7,298 bases of DNA from an uncultured Collinsella sp. (GTDB taxonomy: Bacteria; Actinomycetota; Coriobacteriia; Coriobacteriales; Coriobacteriaceae). Below, in pieces: positions 1 to 6,592 of this stretch (positions are counted from its first letter, which is position 1; the number at the start of each line of letters is the position of its first letter). A program made the translations under genes and the position numbers. Below the pieces are notes generated by a model. It saw nothing but the letters and a program-made list of their open reading frames with translations. It was not told where the DNA came from and ran no database searches. The stretch lies in assembly GCA_902478705.1 (NCBI GenBank), contig CABSMB010000053.1, positions 1-7,298 on the forward strand, written 5' to 3'.

Positions 1-297
1 AGCGAACTCGCTGATCGCGCCTGGGTCTCGAGCGCTCGCACCGCCAATATTCTGCGCGCCCTCGAAGCCAAGGGCTGGGTTGAGCGTGAGCACTCAAAGA
101 CCGACCGTCGTCGCGTACACGTCATAGTGACCGACAAGGGATTCCAGGATCTCGAAATCAAACGCCGGGAATTCGAGGACCGCACCGCGGCTTTCCTCGA
201 GCAGCTCGGCGAAACAGATACCCAAGAGATGGTACGCCTTCTTAGACGTGCCAACGAAATTATCGACCACAATCAAGAAAGGAGAGATGCCGAGTGA
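1..297 (+). CDS. MarR-family transcriptional regulator, C-terminal part (5' end outside window)
   Basis: Frame 1 is open from the window edge to a TGA at 295-297, giving 98 residues without a start. The visible part begins in the winged helix-turn-helix domain. A recognition-helix-like segment (VSSARTANILRALEAKGWVE, about residues 9-28) is followed by the wing with the typical D-RR pattern (TDRRR, residues 35-39) and a beta strand ending in VTDKG (45-49). A C-terminal helix rich in charged residues follows, as in the MarR dimerisation region. MarR proteins are dimeric repressors that commonly release DNA on binding small toxic compounds. The stop codon overlaps the start of the ABC exporter gene by 4 bases, so the two are co-transcribed. 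By analogy with other MarR-exporter operons it probably represses this operon, but the promoter and operator lie outside the window. The family call is strong; the ligand is unknown. Confidence 0.87.
   Translation, partial: SELADRAWVSSARTANILRALEAKGWVEREHSKTDRRRVHVIVTDKGFQDLEIKRREFEDRTAAFLEQLGETDTQEMVRLLRRANEIIDHNQERRDAE
280..284 (+). promoter_or_regulatory. Ribosome binding site of the first ABC gene (fixes a GTG start)
   Basis: AGGAG lies 9 bases before the GTG at 294. The nearer ATG at 287-289 is in another frame, so the exporter must start at GTG 294, inside the last codons of the MarR gene. The resulting GTGA overlap suggests translational coupling. Confidence 0.75.
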
Positions 298-2663
298 GGA
301 TTCTCAAGCTCTTTAAAAAGCATATCCTGGCACTGTTCACAGCTATCGTACTCATCGTAATCAGCTGCAACGCCGACCTGGCACTGCCTACCTATATGAG
401 CGATATCGTCGACGTGGGCGTGCAGCAAGGCGGTATCGCCTCGCCCGTGCCCGACACCATTCGCGCCGAATCGCTCGACGACCTCGAACTCTTTATGAGC
501 GCCAAGGACGCCAAAACTGTGGAGGCCGTGTTTAGCAATGCGGACAATAACGGCATTCGAACGTACAAGGGCACCGAGGAGGAGCGCGCCGACGGCGGCA
601 AGATTGCCGACATCATGAGCCTGCCCGAGACCGTCGTGCTCGCCTTCAACCAGGGCATCGACGCCGACTCCATGGGCGACATGACCGGCGCATCCACCGA
701 GGCAAGCGATGGCGGCGCCGCCCAGGCCATGCCCACCCCCGAGCAGATGGCGGCGATGACGCCCGAGCAGCTCGCCGAGATGCAGCAGAAGGCCGCAGCC
801 GCGCAGAGCATGCAAAAGCAGATCGACGCCGACGGCGGTAAGATCACCATGAAGAGCCTGCGCCTAGGCGTTGAAGGCGGTCTTATCGATCAGGGCAAGC
901 TCGTCGAGGGCGCCAACGATATGGCTGACAAAATGGGCTCCATGTCGGGCTCCATCGTCACCCAGCGCGCCGTGAGCTACGTGCAGGACGAGTACAAGGC
1001 ACAGGGCATCGACCCCGCTGACGTGCAGAACGCCTACCTGGGCCGCATGGCGACCACGATGTTTGGGCTGTGCCTGGTGTCGCTCGTCGCCACCATCCTG
1101 ACCGGTGCCGTGGCTTCGCGTACCGCCTGCTCCATCGCCCGCGACCTGCGCCGCGAGACCTTCAATAAGGTTATGCACTTCTCGCCGGCCGAGGTGGGCA
1201 AATTTAGCCAGGCCTCGCTCATTACCCGCTGCACCAACGACATTCAGCAGATTCAGATGGCCGCAACTCTATTTATCCGCATGTGCCTGATGGCCCCCGT
1301 CATGGGCATCGTCGCCGTCATGCGCGTCCTGGCCAACCACACCGGCCTTGAGTGGACCATCGCTGTGGCCATCATCGCGGTTTCGGCCGTCGTCGGCGTG
1401 CTCATGGGCCTCACCATGCCCAAGTTCAAAAAGATGCAGAGCTTTGTTGACCGCGTGAACCTTACCGCCCGTGAGCTGCTCGACGGCCTTATGCCCATCC
1501 GCTCATTCAACCGCGAGGAGCATGAGCTCGAGCGTTTTGACAAGGCTTCGCTCGACCTGATGACCACGCAGCTCTACACCAACCGCGCCATGAGCTTTAT
1601 GATGCCACTCATGATGCTCGTCATGAACTGCATCACCGTGCTTATCGTCTGGTTTGGCGCGCAGGGCGTGTCCGACGGCGTGATGCAGGTCGGCAACATG
1701 ATGGCGTTTATCTCCTACACCATGCAGATCGTCATGGCGTTTATGATCCTCACCATGGTGTCGGTCATTCTGCCCCGTGCCGAGGTCGCAGCCGAGCGCG
1801 TGGAAGAGGTCATCACTTGCCCCACAAGCATCAACGACCCCGCCTCGCCCAAACTGCCCGCGGCCAGCGCGCCGCGCGGTGAGCTCACCTTCCGCGACGT
1901 GAGCTTCCAGTATCCCGATGCCCGCGCCGACGTCATCAGCGGCGTGAACTTCACCACGCATGCCGGTCAGATGCTCGGCATTATTGGCTCCACGGGCTCG
2001 GGCAAGTCCACGCTCGTGCAGTTGATTCCGCGCCTGTACGACGTCACGGGCGGCAGCATTTCGCTCGACGGCATCGACGTGCGCGACATGGCCCTTTCCG
2101 AACTGCGCCGCCGTATTGGTTACATCCCGCAGCAGGGGCGCCTGTTCTCGGGTACCGTCGAGAGCAACCTTAAGTTTGCCGGCGACATGGTGAGCGACGA
2201 GGACATGCACCGGGCGGCACGCATCGCCCAGGCCGAGGACTTTATCGCCGAGCGCGAGGGCGGCTACGACTCCCCCATCAGCCAGGGCGGCTCCAATGTT
2301 TCGGGTGGTCAGCGCCAGCGTCTGGCCATCGCCCGCGCGTTGGCCAAAAAGCCCGAGGTCGTGGTGTTCGATGACTCGTTTAGTGCCCTCGACTACAAGA
2401 CCGACGCGCGCCTACGCGAGGAGCTGGCCAAAAACGTTACCGACGCCGCGCTCGTGGTCGTGGCCCAGCGCATCGCGACCATCATGCACGCCGACCAGAT
2501 CATCGTGCTCGACGACGGCCACGTAGTGGGCACCGGCACGCACGAGGAGCTGCTGCGCAGCTGCCCGGCGTACCTGGAGATCGCACAGTCGCAGCTTTCC
2601 GCCGAGGAGCTGGGGCTTACCCAAGAAGAAATTGCAGCCGTCATGGAAGGAGGCGAGCGCTAA
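294..2663 (+). CDS. Heterodimeric ABC exporter half-transporter, degenerate-site subunit with large extracellular insert
   Basis: A 789-residue fused membrane and ATPase protein of the multidrug exporter (type IV) class. TM1 is at about residues 11-33. A long, probably extracytoplasmic insert of about 210 residues (40-250) follows, then TM2 (255-278), TM3 and TM4 (327-374), TM5 and TM6 (435-495), and the nucleotide-binding domain from about 525. Visible motifs are Walker A GSTGSGKST (565-573), Q-loop (IPQQ, Q613/Q614), a canonical signature VSGGQ (669-673), and Walker B VVFDD (690-694). The catalytic glutamate position is Asp694, and the switch histidine is replaced by Gln725 (VAQRIATI). These changes are typical of the degenerate subunit of pairs such as TM287/288, BmrCD and EfrAB. 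Usual half-transporters are about 570-620 residues; the excess here is the TM1-TM2 insert. The start is GTG, overlapping the MarR gene by 4 bases, and the stop overlaps the partner's ATG by one base. The substrate is unknown; drug or peptide efflux is the likely role. Confidence 0.93.
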   Translation: MRILKLFKKHILALFTAIVLIVISCNADLALPTYMSDIVDVGVQQGGIASPVPDTIRAESLDDLELFMSAKDAKTVEAVFSNADNNGIRTYKGTEEERADGGKIADIMSLPETVVLAFNQGIDADSMGDMTGASTEASDGGAAQAMPTPEQMAAMTPEQLAEMQQKAAAAQSMQKQIDADGGKITMKSLRLGVEGGLIDQGKLVEGANDMADKMGSMSGSIVTQRAVSYVQDEYKAQGIDPADVQNAYLGRMATTMFGLCLVSLVATILTGAVASRTACSIARDLRRETFNKVMHFSPAEVGKFSQASLITRCTNDIQQIQMAATLFIRMCLMAPVMGIVAVMRVLANHTGLEWTIAVAIIAVSAVVGVLMGLTMPKFKKMQSFVDRVNLTARELLDGLMPIRSFNREEHELERFDKASLDLMTTQLYTNRAMSFMMPLMMLVMNCITVLIVWFGAQGVSDGVMQVGNMMAFISYTMQIVMAFMILTMVSVILPRAEVAAERVEEVITCPTSINDPASPKLPAASAPRGELTFRDVSFQYPDARADVISGVNFTTHAGQMLGIIGSTGSGKSTLVQLIPRLYDVTGGSISLDGIDVRDMALSELRRRIGYIPQQGRLFSGTVESNLKFAGDMVSDEDMHRAARIAQAEDFIAEREGGYDSPISQGGSNVSGGQRQRLAIARALAKKPEVVVFDDSFSALDYKTDARLREELAKNVTDAALVVVAQRIATIMHADQIIVLDDGHVVGTGTHEELLRSCPAYLEIAQSQLSAEELGLTQEEIAAVMEGGER
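2647..2653 (+). promoter_or_regulatory. Ribosome binding site of the second ABC gene
   Basis: AAGGAGG, a near-perfect Shine-Dalgarno sequence, lies inside the last codons of the first ABC gene, 9 bases before the ATG at 2663. The TAATG junction (stop 2661-2663, start 2663-2665) fits coupled translation giving equal amounts of two subunits. Confidence 0.8.
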
Positions 2664-4519
2664 TGGCAGACGAGACCAAGACTCAGATTCCCAAGCCCAC
2701 CCGCCAGCGTGGTCCCATGGGCCGCATGGGCGGCATGCGTCGCGGCGAAAAGGCCAAGGACTTTAAAGGCACCATGAGGCAGCTGCTCGGCTATATTGGC
2801 CAGCACAAGATTGCCGTGTTTGCCGCCGTCGCCTTTGCCGTGTGCTCGGTCATCTTTAACATTGTGGGGCCCAAGGTGCTCGGCCAGGTTACGACCAAGC
2901 TGTTTGAGGGCCTGGTTGCCAAAGTCAACGGTACCGGCGATGTCGACTTTAACTGGATCGCCAAGACGCTCGGCTTTTTGCTCTGCCTGTACCTGGCGAG
3001 CTCTATCTGCAGCCTCATCCAGGGCTGGCTCATGACCGGTGTCACGCAAAAGATTTGCTACCGCATGCGCAAGGAGATCGCCGCCAAGATTGCCGTCGTG
3101 CCGATGAGCTACTTCAACGGTCACAGCAAGGGCGATGTGCTCAGCCGCATCACCAACGACGTCGATACGCTCGGCCAGTCGCTCAACCAGAGCGTGACGC
3201 AGCTTATTACGTCCGTCACGCAGATTATCGGCGTGCTCGTCATGATGTTGTCGATCAGCCTGCCGCTCACCGGCGTCACCGTGCTCACGCTGCCGGCCGC
3301 CGCGATTATCTTGATGGTGATGATTCACTTCTCGCAGCCGTACTTCCGCGAGCAGCAGCAGGTCCTGGGCGCCGTCAACGGCATTATCGAGGAGGACTTT
3401 GCCGGCCAGAACGTCATTCAGGTGTTCGACCGCGCCGAGGCCTCGATCGAAGAGTTCGACCGTCAAAACGACCGTCTCTTTATTAGTGGCTGGCGCTCGC
3501 AGTTCCTGTCGGGCCTGATGATGCCGCTTATGAGCCTGGTGGGCAACATGGGCTACGTGGGCGTCGTCGTGGTGGGCGCACAGCTCGCGCTGACCGGCAA
3601 TGCCACGCCCGGCGATATCCAGAGCTTTATCCAGTACGTTCGCAACTTTACGCAACCCGTGCAGCAGCTGGGCAACGTGAGCAACACGATGCAGTCGATG
3701 GCCGCTGCCACCGAGCGCGTCTTTGAGTTCTTGGCCGCGCCCGAGGAGGAGCAGAAGGCCGACGCGCAGATTCCCGAGAGGCGTCCCGGCCACGTGGAGT
3801 TCGACCATGTCAAGTTTGGCTACACGCCCGACAAGACCATCATCCACGACTTTAGCTGCGAGGCGCAGCCCGGCCAGACCATCGCCATCGTCGGCCCCAC
3901 CGGCGCCGGCAAGACCACGCTCATTAAGCTGCTTCAGCGCTTTTACGACGTGGACGGCGGTTCGCTGCGCGTCGAGGGCGTCGACGTGCGCGATTGGGAC
4001 CGCGCGGCACTTCGCGGCGAGTTTGCCATGGTGTTGCAGGATACTTGGCTGTTTAACGGCACCATCCGCGAAAACATCCGCTACGGACGCCCCGATGCGA
4101 GCGATGCCGAAGTCGAGGCCGCCGCACGCGCCGCACGCTGCGACCACTTTATTCATACGCTCGCCGGCGGTTACGACTTTATGATCAACGAGGAGGGCAC
4201 CAACCTGTCGCAGGGTCAGCGCCAGCTCGTGACCATCGCCCGTGCCATTTTGGCCGACCGTCCGGCGCTGATTTTGGACGAGGCGACCTCCAACGTTGAC
4301 ACTCGTACCGAGGAGCTTATTCAGCGTGCCATGGATGCGCTAATGCAGGGCCGCACGAGCTTTGTCATCGCGCACCGCCTGTCCACGATCCGCAACGCCG
4401 ACGTGATCTTGGTGATCCGCGACGGCGACATCGTCGAGAAGGGCACACACGACGAGTTACTCGCCCAAGGCGGCTTCTACGCCGACCTGTACAACTCGCA
4501 GTTCGACGAGGCGGCGTAG
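2663..4519 (+). CDS. Heterodimeric ABC exporter half-transporter, catalytic-site subunit
   Basis: A 618-residue half-transporter and the partner of the preceding gene. A basic, Gly/Met-rich cytoplasmic N-terminus (residues 1-45, with GPMGRMGGMRRGEK) precedes six membrane segments at about 49-70, 101-124, 182-200, 203-223, 280-310 and 317-345. The ATPase domain follows: Walker A GPTGAGKTT (411-419), Q-loop VLQD (Q459), signature LSQGQ (515-519, second glycine position changed to Gln), Walker B ILDE (D539, catalytic E540), D-loop SNVD, and switch His571 (IAHRLSTI). Its Walker A, Walker B and His therefore pair with the intact VSGGQ of the first subunit to make the single hydrolytic site. The other site combines the partner's Asp/Gln variants with this degenerate signature. 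This is the known arrangement of heterodimeric bacterial multidrug exporters. It is the last gene of the operon, followed by a strong hairpin. The substrate cannot be told from sequence. Confidence 0.94.
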   Translation: MADETKTQIPKPTRQRGPMGRMGGMRRGEKAKDFKGTMRQLLGYIGQHKIAVFAAVAFAVCSVIFNIVGPKVLGQVTTKLFEGLVAKVNGTGDVDFNWIAKTLGFLLCLYLASSICSLIQGWLMTGVTQKICYRMRKEIAAKIAVVPMSYFNGHSKGDVLSRITNDVDTLGQSLNQSVTQLITSVTQIIGVLVMMLSISLPLTGVTVLTLPAAAIILMVMIHFSQPYFREQQQVLGAVNGIIEEDFAGQNVIQVFDRAEASIEEFDRQNDRLFISGWRSQFLSGLMMPLMSLVGNMGYVGVVVVGAQLALTGNATPGDIQSFIQYVRNFTQPVQQLGNVSNTMQSMAAATERVFEFLAAPEEEQKADAQIPERRPGHVEFDHVKFGYTPDKTIIHDFSCEAQPGQTIAIVGPTGAGKTTLIKLLQRFYDVDGGSLRVEGVDVRDWDRAALRGEFAMVLQDTWLFNGTIRENIRYGRPDASDAEVEAAARAARCDHFIHTLAGGYDFMINEEGTNLSQGQRQLVTIARAILADRPALILDEATSNVDTRTEELIQRAMDALMQGRTSFVIAHRLSTIRNADVILVIRDGDIVEKGTHDELLAQGGFYADLYNSQFDEAA

Positions 4520-4548
4520 ATACGGCCGCAGAGAAATGATGACGCCCG

Positions 4549-4584
4549 AGAACGGGGGCGCAGGACAACCTGCGCCCCCGTTCT
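4549..4584 (+). terminator. Intrinsic-type terminator hairpin of the MarR-ABC operon
   Basis: A perfect 16-bp GC-rich stem (arms 4549-4564 and 4569-4584, core GGGGGCGCAGG) closes on a 4-base ACAA loop, 29 bases after the last ABC stop. The tail (GTGTCCTTCG) is only weakly T-rich, so termination may be less than complete or partly factor-assisted. Position and stem strength make the terminator role likely. Confidence 0.82.
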
Positions 4585-4643
4585 GTGTCCTTCGAGCCTC
4601 GAAACGCCTTCCCTGAGACCTCATTGACGGCGCTTTCCAGACC

Positions 4644-4877
4644 CCGTGGGCAAAAAAGGGCAAATATGAGTACTGTCACCTTTTTAGTAACAGCCAAAAC
4701 CACCTCAAACGACCTCTTTGCGGCCTCTATACGCCTTCAAATTAATCAAAACGCCCGTTAGCAGGCTTCTGCGTGCCAACGTTAATGAACATATTTATCA
4801 CTTTGTCTATTATCTCGCTAGACGGATATATTACTAAGTTAGCAACAGTACTCATATTTGGCATTTTTTGCCCACGG
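4644..4877. repeat. 234-bp element bounded by 47-bp imperfect inverted repeats
   Basis: The arm at 4644-4690 and the reverse complement of 4831-4877 align without gaps at 39 of 47 positions. The conserved cores are CCGTGGGCAAAAAA, CAAATATGAGTACTGT and TTAGTAA. The interior (4691-4830) is AT-rich and has no credible gene. The structure resembles a MITE or a pair of copies of an intergenic repeat in opposite orientation. No clean target-site duplication is visible; a TTTCC on each side (4634-4638 and 4882-4886) is too short to rely on. Cores of such length and AT content between GC-rich genes suggest a mobile or regulatory repeat family. Copy number in the genome is unknown. Confidence 0.7.
4804..4832 (+). 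promoter_or_regulatory. Possible distal promoter upstream of the DAHP synthase gene
   Basis: TTGTCT (4804-4809), a 17-base spacer and TATATT (4827-4832) fit a sigma70 promoter at 4 of 6 and 5 of 6 positions. It lies in the AT-rich interior of the inverted-repeat element, where chance matches are frequent. If used, it would give a leader of about 260 bases containing the inverted repeat at 4886-4958. Weak evidence. Confidence 0.3.
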
Positions 4878-4885
4878 AGTGTTTC

Positions 4886-4958
4886 CTGGGGAACCGACAA
4901 CAGCCTTAGGGTCCCGCATGGCGCCACTCCCTCCCGACATCCTCCGACGTTTCCCCAG
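4886..4958. repeat. Imperfect inverted repeat upstream of the DAHP synthase promoter
   Basis: CTGGGGAACCGAC (4886-4898) matches the reverse complement of 4946-4958 at 11 of 13 positions. Between the arms are an AGGG/CCCT pair and the 8-bp palindrome TGGCGCCA (4919-4926). It could be an RNA fold in a leader transcribed from an upstream promoter, or a DNA site for a regulator. It does not match any riboswitch or T-box that I recognise. Confidence 0.35.
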
Positions 4959-5015
4959 ATAAAACCTAGCAAAATAAACCTGTCCCTTTTTGGAAGGTTT
5001 CAGGGTGACAAGGAC

Positions 5016-5044
5016 TTGCACTTTAGCGTGCGACAGCGGATAAT
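5016..5044 (+). promoter_or_regulatory. Sigma70-type promoter of the DAHP synthase gene
   Basis: TTGCAC (-35, 5016-5021), a 17-base spacer and GATAAT (-10, 5039-5044) form a good consensus match. The expected transcription start is near 5051, leaving a leader of about 48 bases before the ATG. Just upstream, AAACCT (4976-4981) and AGGTTT (4995-5000) form a short inverted repeat next to the -35 box that could be an operator, though this is speculative. Confidence 0.65.
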
Positions 5045-5086
5045 GCCGAACACTCAACAATACGCTTATTGCTCTTTCTATAGATT

Positions 5087-5093
5087 GAGGAGG
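5087..5093 (+). promoter_or_regulatory. Ribosome binding site of the DAHP synthase gene
   Basis: GAGGAGG lies 5 bases before ATG 5099 and 11 bases before a second in-frame ATG at 5105. The spacing favours 5099 as the start, although use of both is possible; the proteins would differ by only two residues. Confidence 0.75.
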
Positions 5094-5098
5094 CCCCT

Positions 5099-6130
5099 AT
5101 GGCCATGGAATTCAAACGCAGGTTGCCGATCCCCATGGAGATCCGCGAGGAAATGCCGCTTTCGGCCGAGCTCACCGCCAAAAAGCAGGAGTTTGACGCC
5201 GAGGTCGCCAAGATCTTTACCGGCGAGGATGCACGCAAGGTACTCATTATCGGCCCGTGCTCTGCAGACCGCGAGGACTCGGTACTCGAGTACATGAACC
5301 GCCTGGCCAAGGTCGCCGAGGAAGTCAAAGACAAGCTCGTTATTATCCCGCGCGTCTACACCAACAAGCCCCGCACCAAGGGCACCGGCTACAAGGGCCT
5401 GCTGCACAACCCCGACCCCGAGGCGCCGGACGACCTGCTCGAGGGCGTCAAGGCCATCCGCCACATGCACTTGCGCGTGATTGAGGAAACGGGCTTCTTC
5501 ACCGCCGACGAGATGCTCTATCCGTCCAACTACCAGTACCTCGTTGACCTGCTGAGCTATGTTGCCGTGGGCGCACGCTCGGTCGAGAACCAGGAGCATC
5601 GTCTGGTATCGAGCGGCATTTCGGTACCCGTCGGCATGAAGAATCCCACTGCCGGCTCTACCACCGTTATGCTCAACTCCATTTACGCCGCGCAGGCGCA
5701 CCAGAGCTTCATCTTCCGCAACTGGGAGGTCGAGTGCGACGGCAATCCGCTCGCACACGCCGTCATGCGTGGCTACATCGGTCTCGATGGCCGCACCTAC
5801 CCCAATTACCACTACGAGCACCTGGAGCGCCTGGCCGAGCGCTACACCGAGCACGCCGGCTATGCCAATCCGGCAGCGGTCATCGACTGCAACCACGACA
5901 ACTCGGGCAAGCGCCCGCTGGAGCAGTACCGCATTTGCAAGGAGGTACTCGACAGCTGCCGCCGCAACGAGTCCATCTCCAAGCTGGTCAAGGGCTTTAT
6001 GATCGAGTCCTACTTGGAGGATGGCAACCAGCCGGTCGACGGCGGTGTCTTTGGCAAGTCGATCACCGATCCGTGCCTGGGCTGGGAAAAGACCGACTAC
6101 CTCATCCACGAGATCGCGGAACGGATTTAG
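5099..6130 (+). CDS. aroF: 3-deoxy-7-phosphoheptulonate (DAHP) synthase, class I (AroF/AroG/AroH type)
   Basis: A 343-residue cytoplasmic enzyme that condenses phosphoenolpyruvate with erythrose 4-phosphate, the entry step of the shikimate pathway to Phe, Tyr, Trp and chorismate. Family motifs appear in order: IGPCS (51-55), RVYTNKPRT with YKG (85-100), VGARSVENQ (157-165), PVGMKN (177-182), DCNHDNSGK (263-271), MIESYLEDGNQ (301-311) and GKSITDPCLGW (319-329). By comparison with E. coli AroG, the metal ligands are Cys54, His266, Glu303 and Asp324, all present. The length is close to the roughly 350 residues usual for type I-alpha enzymes. These are normally feedback-inhibited by an aromatic amino acid; which one cannot be read with confidence here. 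The gene stands alone with its own promoter, and a hairpin begins at the last base of its stop codon. The symbol aroF is used in the general sense; aroG or aroH would be equally defensible. Confidence 0.95.
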   Translation: MAMEFKRRLPIPMEIREEMPLSAELTAKKQEFDAEVAKIFTGEDARKVLIIGPCSADREDSVLEYMNRLAKVAEEVKDKLVIIPRVYTNKPRTKGTGYKGLLHNPDPEAPDDLLEGVKAIRHMHLRVIEETGFFTADEMLYPSNYQYLVDLLSYVAVGARSVENQEHRLVSSGISVPVGMKNPTAGSTTVMLNSIYAAQAHQSFIFRNWEVECDGNPLAHAVMRGYIGLDGRTYPNYHYEHLERLAERYTEHAGYANPAAVIDCNHDNSGKRPLEQYRICKEVLDSCRRNESISKLVKGFMIESYLEDGNQPVDGGVFGKSITDPCLGWEKTDYLIHEIAERI

Positions 6131-6158
6131 TTACGCGGTTTTGACCAAACCGCGTAAC
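6130..6158 (+). terminator. Hairpin at the end of the DAHP synthase gene, probable terminator
   Basis: GTTACGCGGTTT (6130-6141) pairs perfectly with AAACCGCGTAAC (6147-6158) around a 5-base loop. The stem begins at the last base of the TAG stop. No T-run follows on either strand, so it may stabilise the 3' end or act with Rho rather than be a classic intrinsic terminator. Confidence 0.55.
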
Positions 6159-6171
6159 GACTCGACGCTGC

Positions 6172-6270
6172 AAGCCCGTCAGAGCGGCAATCTGCCTTTC
6201 AGCTTCGACGGCATGACCAAAAGGTCAATGCCGCCTCGCTTCAAGGCACCTTGCTCGCTCTGGCGGGCTT
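6172..6270. repeat. 99-nt long interrupted hairpin in the convergent spacer
   Basis: Five nested helices share one axis. AAGCCCGTCAGAGCG (6172-6186) pairs with 6256-6270 at 14 of 15 positions. GCAA (6187-6190) pairs with TTGC (6251-6254), TGCCTT (6193-6198) with AAGGCA (6243-6248), CGGCAT (6209-6214) with ATGCCG (6228-6233), and GACC (6215-6218) with GGTC (6223-6226) around an AAAA loop. About 34 base pairs form, with small internal loops and bulges. No open reading frame with a ribosome binding site lies in it. It could be a REP-like repeat, a structured RNA 3' end, or a small non-coding RNA. Confidence 0.6.
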
Positions 6271-6348
6271 TCGCTGACTTTTGCTCTACCTGCGGTGTTG
6301 GCGGGGCAGCTAATTTAGAATGGGGCTCTTTTAGCTACCCGCAAAGTA

Positions 6349-6400
6349 GTCGTTGGGGACGTTCTTGTTTGACTAGTCGTTTAAGAACGTCCCCAACGAC
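6349..6400. repeat. 52-bp near-perfect palindrome
   Basis: GTCGTTGGGGACGTTCTT (6349-6366) and its exact reverse complement (6383-6400) form 18-bp perfect arms. The 16-base centre is GTTT, the 8-bp palindrome GACTAGTC (6371-6378), and GTTT, on the same symmetry axis. No T-tail follows, so it is not a standard terminator. It has the look of a REP-type extragenic palindrome or a protein binding site. Confidence 0.75.
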
Positions 6401-6448
6401 CACCCGGGGGAGCTGCCTTCTCTCGCGGCGGTCTTCTAGCAGAAAAAC

Positions 6449-6569
6449 CAAGTGAGTAGGCTTTTTGCAGAAGGCCGAGCACACGCCAAAACGATATAGC
6501 TCTGACCTGCGGTTTTATTGAGTATTTGTCGCGATGTGCTCGGCAGGTTCAAAAAAGTCTACTCACTTG
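6449..6569. repeat. 121-bp element with 35-bp imperfect inverted repeat ends
   Basis: The arm 6449-6483 and the reverse complement of 6535-6569 align without gaps at 28 of 35 positions. The outer block CAAGTGAGTAG and the inner block CCGAGCACA are identical, and mismatches cluster in the middle of each arm. The 51-base interior is AT-rich and non-coding. The design resembles the element at 4644-4877 (long arms, diverged patch, AT-rich centre), but the sequences differ, so they would be separate families. Confidence 0.65.
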
Positions 6570-6592
6570 TATCTGAGACGCACCAGGTTGGC

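Larger units (their letters stand above)
4585..5098. other. Intergenic spacer between ABC operon terminator and DAHP synthase gene
   Basis: The stretch holds the inverted-repeat element, the smaller inverted repeat, the promoter and the ribosome binding site listed separately. Frames crossing it on either strand lack a ribosome binding site and recognisable protein features, and are best read as chance. Its base composition is clearly more AT-rich than the flanking genes. Confidence 0.7.

Noticed and set aside
2660..4156. Long minus-strand open frame of 498 codons opposite the second ABC gene
   Set aside because: It is His/Asp/Ala-rich low-complexity translation produced by the GC-rich codon pattern of the real gene on the other strand, which has all ABC motifs. 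No ribosome binding site or family features.
4907..4930. AGGGTCCCGC-like stretch resembling part of a T-box antiterminator
   Set aside because: The match to the AGGGTGGNACCGCG core is poor, it lies upstream of the best promoter, and no specifier-stem architecture is visible.
4742..4972. Minus-strand frame of 76 codons across the inverted-repeat element
   Set aside because: It spans the repeat arm and non-coding spacer, has no ribosome binding site that I can see and no recognisable features.
5078..6109. Minus-strand open frame of 343 codons opposite the DAHP synthase gene
   Set aside because: It mirrors almost exactly the extent of a gene with complete catalytic motifs and shows no recognisable protein family of its own.
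6305..6417. GGCAGCT (6305-6311) and AGCTGCC (6411-6417) as an outer extension of the 52-bp palindrome
   Set aside because: The pair is centred at 6361, not on the palindrome axis near 6374.5, and 7 bases over that distance is expected by chance.
6021..6455. Plus-strand frame running from inside the DAHP synthase gene through the hairpins
   Set aside because: It starts out of frame within a real gene and crosses three palindromes; the translation is Ser/Arg-rich with no domain signal.
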